From Lachnospiraceae bacterium (GTDB lineage Bacteria > Bacillota > Clostridia > Lachnospirales > Lachnospiraceae), in contig FZRB01000009.1 in assembly GCA_900199595.1 (NCBI GenBank), forward strand, positions 35,073-99,072: a DNA stretch of 64,000 nt, given 5' to 3'. Below, in pieces: positions 19,386-27,704 of this stretch. The notes under the pieces are model-generated. The model searched no databases. It was not told where the DNA came from and saw only the letters and a list, made by a program, of their open reading frames with translations. How positions within the stretch are numbered: the first letter of the stretch is position 1; each line of letters opens with the position of its first letter. Position numbers and translations under genes: made by a program.

Positions 19386-20780
19386 CTACTTCAACTTCTC
19401 GGAATTAATCATTCCTCCAAATACAGTCATAAAGATTATCTTAATATCCAGCCACAGTGTCCAGTTCTCTATATACCATATATCGTGCTCTATACGCTCC
19501 TTAATACTTGTGTCACCCCTCAGTCCGTTAACCTGTGCCCAGCCTGTTATACCGGGGCGGACCTGCTGTCTTACAAGATAAAGAGGTATCTCTTCCTTGA
19601 ACTGATCAACAAAAAATGGAATCTCGGGACGAGGCCCCACCAGACTCATATCTCCCACCAAAACATTGAAGAATTGTGGAAGCTCATCCAGACTGAACTT
19701 TCTGATAAAGCTTCCGAACTTTGTCTTTCTCGGATCTGTATCAGTGCTCCAGGCCGTCTCTTCCTTATCATTCTCTCTCATGCTTCTGAATTTCAGCATA
19801 GTGAATTCTTTTTTATTAAGTCCGACTCTTTTTTGTTTAAAAAGTACTCCGCCGGGACCGCCTGTAACCTTAACACCCACTGCTACAAAAAGCATAAAAG
19901 GAGATGTCAGAATAATAAGTATCAGACTGCAGATAATATCAAACATTCTTTTAATTGTGGCATTGAATACATTATCAAGCGGTATCGAACGAACGTTTAT
20001 TATTCTCGAATCACCGATGGTATCAATAGTCGGATGTGCCGGCATATAATCATTAAAATACGGAATGATACACGGTTTTATACCGGACTTGTCACATGCA
20101 GCAAGTATCTTTTTCATAAACTGTACTTCATGTATTTCAAGTGCTATAACGACTTCGTCTATACCGGTTCTGTCAAGTATCTTGTCTATCTCTTCATAGG
20201 TTCCGAGTCTTTTTCCAAGACCTTCCTTGTCAATCTTGCTGACATAGCCATCTACTGTATATCCCAGCTCCGGTTGGGCCTTAAGCCCCGCCAGATATTC
20301 TCTGGCCAGATCTCCATCCCCCACCAGAACCACATGCTTCTGATTATATCCTTTCTTTCGATAATATCTGAGGGTATATCTTAAAACTACACGTTTCGCA
20401 ATCAACAGGCCGGACGAAAGTACAAAGTAAATAATTATCGCAATACGGGAGAAATCGACTATTCTTGTAAAATAGAGAAATGCCATCAAAAGGAGTATGG
20501 ACATGAAGCCAACCTCCAGAATCCTCTCTATTTCTCTGTAAAGCCTTGTTCTTCTTGTAACGGAATAAATGTGAGCAAAATAGAAAAATATCAGTTCAAC
20601 TATGGCAAAAAGCGCTGCAGCAGTAAAATAGTTTCTGTTCCATGCTATTTCAAGCTTCGGCCGCTTGCCATACATGATATAAAATCTTATATAGGTAGCA
20701 ATCATGTAAGACAGGAAGAGGATTGCGCCATCTACCAAAGCATTTATTAAGTTGAGGATACGTTGATTTTCTCTTATCAT
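19386..20780 (-). CDS. Polyprenyl-phosphate sugar-1-phosphate transferase (WcaJ/CpsE type)
   Basis: A 464-residue initiating enzyme. Four N-terminal TM helices are followed by a Rossmann-like CoA-binding segment (VVLVGDGDLAREYLAG). A fifth TM segment (about 278-300) leads into the catalytic bacterial sugar transferase domain, with LFKQKRVGLNKKEF, FTMLKFRSMREND, SLDELPQFFNVLVGDMSLVG and GPRPEIP. It would load the first sugar phosphate onto undecaprenyl phosphate at the cytoplasmic face and so start glycan synthesis. The full length and all motifs are intact. It overlaps no neighbour and lies 12 bp downstream of the large multidomain gene. Confidence 0.93.
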   Translation of the reverse strand: MIRENQRILNLINALVDGAILFLSYMIATYIRFYIMYGKRPKLEIAWNRNYFTAAALFAIVELIFFYFAHIYSVTRRTRLYREIERILEVGFMSILLLMAFLYFTRIVDFSRIAIIIYFVLSSGLLIAKRVVLRYTLRYYRKKGYNQKHVVLVGDGDLAREYLAGLKAQPELGYTVDGYVSKIDKEGLGKRLGTYEEIDKILDRTGIDEVVIALEIHEVQFMKKILAACDKSGIKPCIIPYFNDYMPAHPTIDTIGDSRIINVRSIPLDNVFNATIKRMFDIICSLILIILTSPFMLFVAVGVKVTGGPGGVLFKQKRVGLNKKEFTMLKFRSMRENDKEETAWSTDTDPRKTKFGSFIRKFSLDELPQFFNVLVGDMSLVGPRPEIPFFVDQFKEEIPLYLVRQQVRPGITGWAQVNGLRGDTSIKERIEHDIWYIENWTLWLDIKIIFMTVFGGMINSEKLK

Positions 20781-20792
20781 ATAGCCCTCATT

Positions 20793-23700
20793 TTATATGG
20801 TTATTACCTCAGGAGTCGGATATTTCTTATCTTCGTACAGCACGCTGATACTGTAGGTTCCTTCCTCTATCAGAGACTTGTCAAACCTCGTAATGAAGCC
20901 TGCAAACTCTATGGAGGTTTCACTCTTATACTTTTCTGCTACATCTGTTCTTCTTTTCTTGGATGTAGTCACTACATATGTTCTATCCGAATGAACCTCT
21001 GAAGAATCAGAGGATATTTCACTATGTTCCACTTTCTCCAGCAGAACCTCGACCTTCATATCAAGATTATATAGACTTCCCGGCTCGAAGGCCCAGCCTT
21101 CTATAACAATATCTCCATCCAGGCGTGCCATATCGATCTCGCATAGGATATTATTTCCCTTTTTAATCGTTTCATCACCCTGGAGTATTCTTACCTCATA
21201 TACATTAAAACGTTCAAATGCATAGTCCGAGTCTGTTTTTATCTTTGTCAGATATGGATTATAATACGGATCCATATCCTCCAGCTCAGGATGCTTCGCA
21301 TACAGCTTATTCTTTTCAGCAATAAGTCTGTTTATCTTTTCTTCATCTATATCAAGTCCTCTGGAAAGTGACTCATGATGATAAAGCACTGCATCATTTC
21401 TTATAACGTTTTTATATCCTGCTTCAAAAAGCTTAAAGCACAGTTCAACATCATTATAGGCAACAGGAAGTTCTTCATCAAAACCACCAGAACGTCTGAA
21501 CTTATCCCTTCCAACCATCAGGCAGGCTCCAGTAAGTGCAAGTACGTTTCTGTCGATTCTATTAAAGCCAAAGTAGAGCTCCTGTCCGTCATCCATATGC
21601 GAAAACAGATGTAAAGGATTACGTCCTCTGCATATAATACCATCATGCTGGATCAGCTTGGTTTCGGGATAGAGGAGCTTTGCTCCCACAGCACCTGTCC
21701 CCGGCTGAGAAGCCTGTCCAAGCATCCGTCCAAGCCATATATCATCAGAAGCCTCAATATCGTCATTCAGAAACAGAAGATATTTTCCCGATGACTTCTC
21801 TGCTCCAAGATTGCACATTTTTGAAAAGTTAAATTCCTGAGGTTCATATATATAATCAATCCCAAGAAGCTCTGATTTTTCTTTTCCGGAATGTTCTCTT
21901 TCTGCTTCAGTTATTACTGACTTAATCATTTCTTCTACTGCTTTTTTGTTTTCAGGAGTACTTCCGTTATCAACTATGATTATCTCATAGCCATATACAC
22001 CCTTATGCTTCTTTGAGGTTATGCTCCGGATACATTTTTCCAGAACCTTAGGATTATCCTTCGATAAGATAATAATACTTATCATGTCGTCAGACTTTGT
22101 CGCATATATAACGTGAAGCCTTTTTTCGCTGTCCTCATTTATCTCTGCACGAATACTATTCTTCCTCAGATACTTTTCCAGAGCAGCCAGATCTGTATAA
22201 ACTCCAAAGGATTCTGTATGATAAAGGACTCTTGGAATATGTCTGATACCACCTTTTCCGGATATTGAAAGAACCATTCTGTATAGAGCGCAGTGAGAAA
22301 GCTCATACATCAGATCTACACCGGAACCACTTTTCTTTATAAAATCCTTAACTATAGACGCTTTAAAGACTCCCATTGTGCCCGTGTAGCCTGAGGAATA
22401 AAATGTATCCACTGAAAAATCAGGCTTCATAAAGCCGGCTTCGCGAACTCCATTTTCATTCTGGATGTCTTCATCTGAATAAATATAAGTAACATCCCTG
22501 TCACCATTTATTACACCAACGATTTCAGAAAGAGCATTCGGTGAAAGAGTATCGCCCTTTCTTATGAACAGTATATATTCACCTGAAGCCGAATCAATTG
22601 ATGTTATTTCATGATTTGTGTATCGGCTCTCTTTTACTGAATCAATAGTTTTATCAGCGATACCTCTCCTGTCATCTGTATCGTAGAGCACCACCGAAAT
22701 AAGCGGATTATATCTATAGCTGGAAGGAATCTTATACTCGCTGTCACATTTACGGATCCAGGTATTATAGTCTCCTTCCACCTCATCAACCAGCTCTCTC
22801 ATACGTCTCTCACGATAATTTATATAATCACCTGACGCTGCAGCTCTCTGATTAATTGCGCCATACAATTTTGATTTTCCAATCATATGTATCTTGTGGA
22901 AGCTCTTGTTCAGTCTTTCACGGCTTGTTCTTTTTTCATGACCTTCATTTGATGCTCTGTATCTTTCAAGATACAGTCTTTCCTTATTCTTACCGAACAC
23001 GTATTCCTGGAAGCTTTCTTCCATACTGTCAAAAATAGCTATTTCCAGCTCTCCAAAGCCGAACATCTTCATAAATTCTTCTTTTGAAGCTCTTTTATGA
23101 AGAGCCTTTTCATTTTCACCATAGAAAACAGCCAGAGCACGGTATTTCAGGAAGCTGAATGGAATAGGAAAATCAAACATCCATTCATAATCAAGACAAT
23201 ATATGCCATCATCTGCCTTAATAAAATTATTAAATACAGAATCATAATTTGATGATACAAGTGCCTTAATCTTTTTTCCTGTCCTGGATGCAACCGTCTT
23301 CAGCCCGGTTATATTTCCTGAGCCAAATACTTTTCCAAATTCCTTTGTGCCCTCAAATGTACTGAAATACTCATCATTTATATCAAACATTATATCCAGC
23401 GCATGTGACAATTTATTCTTTATTACGTCCAGAGTATCTTTCGACACATCCACTCCGGATGCAAGCACATCACCTTCAAGATATGGAAATAAAATGTCCT
23501 CATCTTTTTTCTTACCACTTAAAATTTTTATCTGTTTATAATATTTTGCCCCCGTACTGTCCGTTGAAGCTTTTCTGTTCAGCATATCACTATTTATCTG
23601 AAGTCTGTCTATAAACTCATCGGAAAGCATTGTCAGGGGATGCTTAACTACATATTTTCTTCCATCCTTAGTTTCCTTTATGTATGTAGCCGTCTGAAAT

Positions 23701-24407
23701 TCAGGTTTCCTGAAATTGTTAAACCTGGCATAGATCAGCTTATCTTCTGAACGTCCTTCTTCTCTATATTCTTTTTCACACACCAAAAGATATGATGCCG
23801 ACTTTCCGGAATCAGCATCACTGAATACTTCCAAGGGCAGAATATGATCCGGTGAAGGATAATAGATATTTCTGATTTTAAAGCCTCTTGCGGCTATCAT
23901 ATCCTTTATCTCTTCCAGGCTTGGAATCTCATCCGGTTTTTTCGGACTCCATACTGCCTCGGCATATTTATTCTCCACAGCAATAAAGATAGTACCTGTC
24001 GGCTTCAGAAAATGCACTGCAGTGTCAAGATTTTCCGGAGTAAAACAGTCTATCATAGTCACATAGTCATACGAATGATCCACCGGTTTATCAACTGTTA
24101 TATCACGAATAGGAATCTGATCATAACCGGCAGCTCTGAGCCTGGTATTTATGATCTCCTGCTTCTCTATATCAGTCTCAACAGGAGTTACATTTAATCT
24201 ATGTTCAACAAAAAACTCAGTAAAGATTCCTGTTCCGGCGCCCAGTTCAAGAACCTTTTCACCTTCCCGGAAGCTATACCACCTTAATATATTCCGTCTT
24301 ACCGGAGACATATTGTAGAGGTATTCCCAATCATTTTCCTTTGAAAGGAAGGTGTCAGGATCAATACCATGAGAATATATATTTTTCATTCTTTTGAATG
24401 GATTCAT
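20793..24407 (-). CDS. Methyltransferase / kinase-like / tandem GT2 multidomain protein
   Basis: A 1204-residue protein. Residues 1-215 form a SAM-dependent methyltransferase (VLELGAGTGIF at 52-62). Residues about 235-440 resemble a kinase of the aminoglycoside/choline-kinase type. Lys255 in RKYVVKHP fits the ATP-anchoring lysine, NYDSVFNNF supplies Asp389 and Asn394 in catalytic-loop spacing, and CLDYEWMFDFP supplies the metal-binding Asp406. Residues 568-770 look like a degenerate GT2 domain. Residues 775-1010 are an intact GT2 with VDNGS (812-816) and LNDD (880-883). A beta-rich tail follows. The methyltransferase-kinase order is that of WbdD, which caps ABC-exported O-polysaccharides. The next genes downstream in transcription start with a sugar transferase; Wzt and Wzm lie directly upstream. 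Confidence 0.8.
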   Translation of the reverse strand: MNPFKRMKNIYSHGIDPDTFLSKENDWEYLYNMSPVRRNILRWYSFREGEKVLELGAGTGIFTEFFVEHRLNVTPVETDIEKQEIINTRLRAAGYDQIPIRDITVDKPVDHSYDYVTMIDCFTPENLDTAVHFLKPTGTIFIAVENKYAEAVWSPKKPDEIPSLEEIKDMIAARGFKIRNIYYPSPDHILPLEVFSDADSGKSASYLLVCEKEYREEGRSEDKLIYARFNNFRKPEFQTATYIKETKDGRKYVVKHPLTMLSDEFIDRLQINSDMLNRKASTDSTGAKYYKQIKILSGKKKDEDILFPYLEGDVLASGVDVSKDTLDVIKNKLSHALDIMFDINDEYFSTFEGTKEFGKVFGSGNITGLKTVASRTGKKIKALVSSNYDSVFNNFIKADDGIYCLDYEWMFDFPIPFSFLKYRALAVFYGENEKALHKRASKEEFMKMFGFGELEIAIFDSMEESFQEYVFGKNKERLYLERYRASNEGHEKRTSRERLNKSFHKIHMIGKSKLYGAINQRAAASGDYINYRERRMRELVDEVEGDYNTWIRKCDSEYKIPSSYRYNPLISVVLYDTDDRRGIADKTIDSVKESRYTNHEITSIDSASGEYILFIRKGDTLSPNALSEIVGVINGDRDVTYIYSDEDIQNENGVREAGFMKPDFSVDTFYSSGYTGTMGVFKASIVKDFIKKSGSGVDLMYELSHCALYRMVLSISGKGGIRHIPRVLYHTESFGVYTDLAALEKYLRKNSIRAEINEDSEKRLHVIYATKSDDMISIIILSKDNPKVLEKCIRSITSKKHKGVYGYEIIIVDNGSTPENKKAVEEMIKSVITEAEREHSGKEKSELLGIDYIYEPQEFNFSKMCNLGAEKSSGKYLLFLNDDIEASDDIWLGRMLGQASQPGTGAVGAKLLYPETKLIQHDGIICRGRNPLHLFSHMDDGQELYFGFNRIDRNVLALTGACLMVGRDKFRRSGGFDEELPVAYNDVELCFKLFEAGYKNVIRNDAVLYHHESLSRGLDIDEEKINRLIAEKNKLYAKHPELEDMDPYYNPYLTKIKTDSDYAFERFNVYEVRILQGDETIKKGNNILCEIDMARLDGDIVIEGWAFEPGSLYNLDMKVEVLLEKVEHSEISSDSSEVHSDRTYVVTTSKKRRTDVAEKYKSETSIEFAGFITRFDKSLIEEGTYSISVLYEDKKYPTPEVITI

Positions 24408-24440
24408 ATAATTTAACCTTTTAATGTCTGTGTTTGCATC

Positions 24441-24505
24441 TTTTCAGAAATACGCATTTTATTTTTTTCAGAAATACGCCCATTTTATTCTTTTCAGAAA
24501 TACGC
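24441..24505. repeat. Three tandem copies of TTTTCAGAAATACGC
   Basis: The 15-bp core TTTTCAGAAATACGC occurs at 24441-24455, 24465-24479 and 24491-24505. The copies are separated by short T-rich linkers of similar sequence, giving a 24- to 26-bp period. The third copy runs straight into the first 92-bp repeat. It lies just downstream of the wzt gene in transcript order and upstream of the 1204-codon gene. No coding potential is evident. Confidence 0.9.
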
Positions 24506-24725
24506 CCATTCATTCGGGACGTCCGCGCTTCGCGCTCTACTGTCTGCTTCGCAGACGCCTCCCTCATGTATGTGCGGTTCCTGCTTCGCAGGAATCATGA
24601 ATCAGTCGGGAGTTACCTACTGTTCAAAAACCTCGCCCATTCATTCGGGACGTCCGCGCTTCGCGCTCTACTGTCTGCTTCGCAGACACCTCCCTCATGT
24701 ATGTGCGGTTCCTGCTTCGCAGGAA
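24503..24725. repeat. Two 92-bp direct repeats rich in GCGAAGC mini-hairpins
   Basis: Copies at 24503-24594 and 24634-24725 differ at a single base and lie 131 bp apart start to start, inside a 377-bp gap between wzt and the large glycosyltransferase gene. Each copy has three tight stems closed by the same loop: GCGCTTCGCGC, GTCTGCTTCGCAGAC and TTCCTGCTTCGCAGGAA. On the minus strand these read with GCGAAGC cores, a sequence known to form an unusually stable DNA mini-hairpin. The repeat is far more GC-rich than its surroundings, which suggests a mobile or REP-like element. No open frame of merit is present. Confidence 0.93.
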
Positions 24726-24733
24726 CACTAGAA

Positions 24734-24784
24734 AATCATAAACAGCCCTTTGCTTGCAAGCAATCACGGTCTGTTTCTAATTTT
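24734..24784 (-). other. Palindromic segment just downstream of wzt, possible terminator
   Basis: AAACAG and CTGTTT arms enclose the perfect 14-bp palindrome TTGCTTGCAAGCAA in about 30 bp, and AAATCATA/TATGATTT adds an outer pairing. It starts right after the wzt stop codon on the minus strand. A T-rich tract is missing, so termination is uncertain; partial read-through to the next gene would be needed. Confidence 0.5.
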
Positions 24785-26083
24785 CTATGATTTCTGAATA
24801 GTAACCTTTGAATTCATGTCGTAAAACCCTACCGTATTCTTATTCGATACTACTGATATCAGGAGGACATCGTACATTCTGTCATGCACCGTCAGTTCTC
24901 CATTCACAAAGCTGGTGCAGCTGATTGAAAGCAGATAGTCTCCTCCCTGAAGAAACATTTCCTGTTCAAAATCCACTATGTATACATCACCTTTTTTTGC
25001 AAGTCCCACTCCCGCATTTTCATACATAGTATTTGTTCCTGTTATGTCCTGTCCCTTCAGAGTTTTGAAGGTATATGTAAAAATAGGATCCTGAACATCC
25101 TCAAAAAATTCAACCTTATATTTTATGTGAAATTTAAAACCTTTGATCAGTGTGGCAGAAAGATTACCCTGTTCATCCATTATGGCGAAGTCTGTTATCT
25201 TCGCATCCATGATGCCGTATTCATCCAGCTTAGGATTTATCTGGAAGCTGTCCTTCCATTTCTTTTCACCATCTGCTGCCGAATCATCCCTTAAGCCGCC
25301 TGCCACATAGGTTCCTTCTTCCTGAGCTTTTATATCCTTAACTGACATTCCCGACATCAGCTTCTTGTAACGGTTGATGGTTTCTCCTGGAGTTCCTTCT
25401 CCTACATTTATTCCATGATCAAGAAGAATGGCTTTGCTGCAGTATCTTTCAATACTTGAAAGGTCATGACTTACAAAAAGAATAGTCTTTCCTCTTTCCT
25501 TAAAGTCCTCAAACTTCTTGAAGCACTTATTCTGGAAAAATGCGTCACCTACCGAAAGCGCCTCATCTACTATGAGAATCTCCGGATCGATATTAATTGC
25601 CACCGCAAAGGCAAGCCTTACGAACATACCTGATGAATAGGTCTTAACAGGCTGATAAACAAAATCACCGATATCGGCGAATTCCAGAATATCATCCAGT
25701 CTTGAGTCTATTTCCTCCTTGGAAAAACCGATCATAGTTCCATTCAGATATATATTTTCAATACCCGTATAGAGACTGTTAAATCCGGCTCCAAGCTCCA
25801 GAAGTGCCGAGATACGTCCATCTATGTCAACACTTCCCGAAGTCGGACTCAAAACCCCGGTTATGATTTTGAGCATGGTGGACTTACCTGCACCGTTGGT
25901 ACCTATGATTCCGACACAGTCACCCTTCTTTACCTCGAAGCTCACATCCTTAAGAGCGTGATGCTCACGATACTTTATGCCATGTCTGAATCCCAGCATA
26001 CCCAGGGCACGGTCCGTATTCGTCTCATAAAGGTTGTATATCTTGGAGACATTATTCACTTTTATTGCGATATCATTAGCCAT
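24785..26083 (-). CDS. ABC exporter ATPase with C-terminal glycan-binding domain (Wzt/TagH-like)
   Basis: A 432-residue protein. The N-terminal 250 residues are an ABC ATPase: Walker A GTNGAGKSTML, signature YSSGMFVRLA, Walker B ILIVDEALSVGD and the switch His in FVSHDLSS. The C-terminal 165 residues are beta-rich (DYLLSISCTSFVNGELTVHD) and match the Wzt_C type domain that in O-antigen systems binds the modified end of the glycan before export. It pairs with the Wzm/TagG-like permease 67 bp upstream. The C-terminal domain implies that a specific terminal feature on the polymer is recognised, which fits the methyltransferase/kinase-like protein encoded next. Confidence 0.92.
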   Translation of the reverse strand: MANDIAIKVNNVSKIYNLYETNTDRALGMLGFRHGIKYREHHALKDVSFEVKKGDCVGIIGTNGAGKSTMLKIITGVLSPTSGSVDIDGRISALLELGAGFNSLYTGIENIYLNGTMIGFSKEEIDSRLDDILEFADIGDFVYQPVKTYSSGMFVRLAFAVAINIDPEILIVDEALSVGDAFFQNKCFKKFEDFKERGKTILFVSHDLSSIERYCSKAILLDHGINVGEGTPGETINRYKKLMSGMSVKDIKAQEEGTYVAGGLRDDSAADGEKKWKDSFQINPKLDEYGIMDAKITDFAIMDEQGNLSATLIKGFKFHIKYKVEFFEDVQDPIFTYTFKTLKGQDITGTNTMYENAGVGLAKKGDVYIVDFEQEMFLQGGDYLLSISCTSFVNGELTVHDRMYDVLLISVVSNKNTVGFYDMNSKVTIQKS

Positions 26084-26104
26084 AAATTATATTTCCTACC
26101 AAAA

Positions 26105-26143
26105 GGTGACACTTGAACTTTTGTTCAAAGTGTCATCTTTTTT
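26105..26143. terminator. Palindromic hairpin, family TGACACTTTGAA, copy 1
   Basis: Arms GGTGACACTTGAAC (26105-26118) and GTTCAAAGTGTCATC (26123-26137) enclose a TTTT loop, with one bulged A. Six T follow on the plus strand, so the intrinsic-terminator polarity faces plus-strand transcription. Flanking genes are on the minus strand, where only a CCTTTT tract follows the stem. It lies in the 67-bp gap between the wzm and wzt genes. Confidence 0.75.
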
Positions 26144-26150
26144 GATGTTT

Positions 26151-26969
26151 TTAAAGTACGTCTGCAAAGTATTCGCGGAGTTTGTTAAATATTCTGACTC
26201 CGAACCAGAACATGAAGAAGGTCACTGCCCAGAAGTAAAGCGTCCACCAAAGACCGCTGCCTTCCCAGAACCATCTCTTGTAAAGCATACTGTCTCTGAA
26301 GCCATTTACTATATAAAACATTGGATTGATCTTAAATATCATAAGCATCTTCGGACTGAGCATTTTCTCAGCATCCCACATAATGGGAGTGAGCCATACA
26401 CCTATCTGCAGCACGAATATACTGATGATCTGAGTAAGATCACGAAGAAATACATTTATAGCCGCAGTGAGATAAACCAGTCCCAGTGCAAAGATAATAT
26501 TGCAGATGATATAATAAACCAGTTGCAGAGCATAAACCGTCGGCGCAAATCCCATACATATGCACAGGATTATCGAAAATACAATAAAGAATATATGCAC
26601 AAACAGAGCCGACAGCACCTTAACAAACGGAAGGATATCGATATTGAACATTACCTTCTTAACCAGATAATCATAATCGATCAGCGCACCCGTTCCACCA
26701 TTCAGAGCCTCGGCAAAGAAAAACCACGGAACTATACCCACAACAATAAAAAGCACAAATGGGTATTCCTGATTCTGATCTGATCTGAATCCCACAGTGA
26801 AAATGAACCAGTAAACAAGAATAGTAACTATCGGCTGAATAAATGCCCATACCATTCCGAGATACGATCCTGCATATTTAGTTCTGAAGTCATTTTTCGC
26901 AAGGGTAAATGCCAGCTTACGATTCTTGAAGAGTTCAACCGGAATTGATTCTCTTTTGTTCCTGTTCAT
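26151..26969 (-). CDS. ABC-2 type polysaccharide exporter permease (Wzm/TagG-like)
   Basis: A 272-residue integral membrane protein with six predicted TM segments. It has the ABC-2 permease pattern: N-terminal FTLAKNDFRTKYAGSYLGMV followed by WAFIQPIV, and later RDLTQIISIFVLQIGVWLTP and INPMFYIVNGFRDSML, as in TagG, KpsM and Wzm. With the Wzt-like ATPase it would export an undecaprenyl-linked polymer assembled in the cytoplasm. It is bracketed by two copies of the same palindrome (26105-26143 and 27006-27045). Confidence 0.93.
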   Translation of the reverse strand: MNRNKRESIPVELFKNRKLAFTLAKNDFRTKYAGSYLGMVWAFIQPIVTILVYWFIFTVGFRSDQNQEYPFVLFIVVGIVPWFFFAEALNGGTGALIDYDYLVKKVMFNIDILPFVKVLSALFVHIFFIVFSIILCICMGFAPTVYALQLVYYIICNIIFALGLVYLTAAINVFLRDLTQIISIFVLQIGVWLTPIMWDAEKMLSPKMLMIFKINPMFYIVNGFRDSMLYKRWFWEGSGLWWTLYFWAVTFFMFWFGVRIFNKLREYFADVL

Positions 26970-27005
26970 GTATGTAACTCTCTTTTACTTATTCTATGAA
27001 TGACC

Positions 27006-27045
27006 GGTGACATTTTGAACCTGATTCAAAGTGTCACCTTTTTTT
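27006..27045. terminator. Palindromic hairpin, family TGACACTTTGAA, copy 2
   Basis: Arms GGTGACATTTTGAA (27006-27019) and TTCAAAGTGTCACC (27025-27038) with loop CCTGA, then seven T on the plus strand. Terminator polarity again faces the plus strand although rfbC and wzm are on the minus strand. The loop and 3' arm match copy 3 at 43 kb. Confidence 0.78.
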
Positions 27046-27047
27046 GC

Positions 27048-27635
27048 TCAGATTCCTCTTTCTTCTCTGTATGCCTTGATTCCGCCCCATACTCTGTCCT
27101 TGTCAGAAAGTGTCAGTTCATCCTCTGTCATACCATCCGGAAGCGGCCATTCAACTCCGATATCCGGATCATTCCATAGAAGTCCGCCCTCATCATTAGG
27201 ATGATAAAAATCTGTACATTTATAACAGAACTCAGCATAATCAGACAGTACTATAAATCCGTGAGCGAAATTCTTCGGAATAAAGAACTGCTTCTTATTC
27301 TCCTCAGACAGTCTCACACCATACCACATACCAAAAGTTTTGCTGCCTTCTCTAAGATCAACGGCAACATCGAAAACTTCACCCTTTATAACTCTTACCA
27401 GCTTGTCCTGAGGAAACTCTTTCTGAAAATGTAATCCTCTCAGAACGCCCTTCTTTGAAGCACTCTGATTGTCCTGCACAAACTCATAAGGTATACCTGC
27501 TTCAGTCATATCATTCTTATTATAGGTCTCCATAAAATAGCCTCTTGCATCACCAAACACAGTGGGTGTTATCACCTTAAGGCCTTCTATCTCGATTCCG
27601 TTTTTTTCGCAGTTTTCAACAGTTATTTTTCCCAT
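27048..27635 (-). CDS. rfbC: dTDP-4-dehydrorhamnose 3,5-epimerase
   Basis: A 195-residue cupin-fold epimerase of normal family length. VFGDARGYFMETYNKNDM, FVQDNQSASKKGVLRGLHFQ (with the catalytic His of the RGLHFQ motif), VFDVAVDLREGSKTFG and FFIPKNFAHGFIVLSD are all present. It converts dTDP-4-keto-6-deoxyglucose to the rhamnose precursor. The reductase rfbD and rfbA/rfbB are not in this window, though a short-chain epimerase/reductase gene lies 70 bp upstream and could act on the product. Its stop codon lies two bases from a palindromic hairpin. Confidence 0.93.
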   Translation of the reverse strand: MGKITVENCEKNGIEIEGLKVITPTVFGDARGYFMETYNKNDMTEAGIPYEFVQDNQSASKKGVLRGLHFQKEFPQDKLVRVIKGEVFDVAVDLREGSKTFGMWYGVRLSEENKKQFFIPKNFAHGFIVLSDYAEFCYKCTDFYHPNDEGGLLWNDPDIGVEWPLPDGMTEDELTLSDKDRVWGGIKAYREERGI

Positions 27636-27704
27636 TTTTCTCCTTCCCGGGATTCATCTGTCCCTCTCGTTATTTATATCGATATCTATCTGTGATTTAC
27701 CCAA

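Noticed and set aside
19485..20384. Plus-strand 299-codon frame
   Set aside because: It is fully antisense to the sugar-1-phosphate transferase gene, whose motifs are all intact; the peptide has no recognisable features.
24434..24790. Plus-strand 118-codon frame across the 92-bp repeats
   Set aside because: The same peptide block is repeated because the DNA is repeated, and there is no ribosome binding site; the stems argue for a structured non-coding element.
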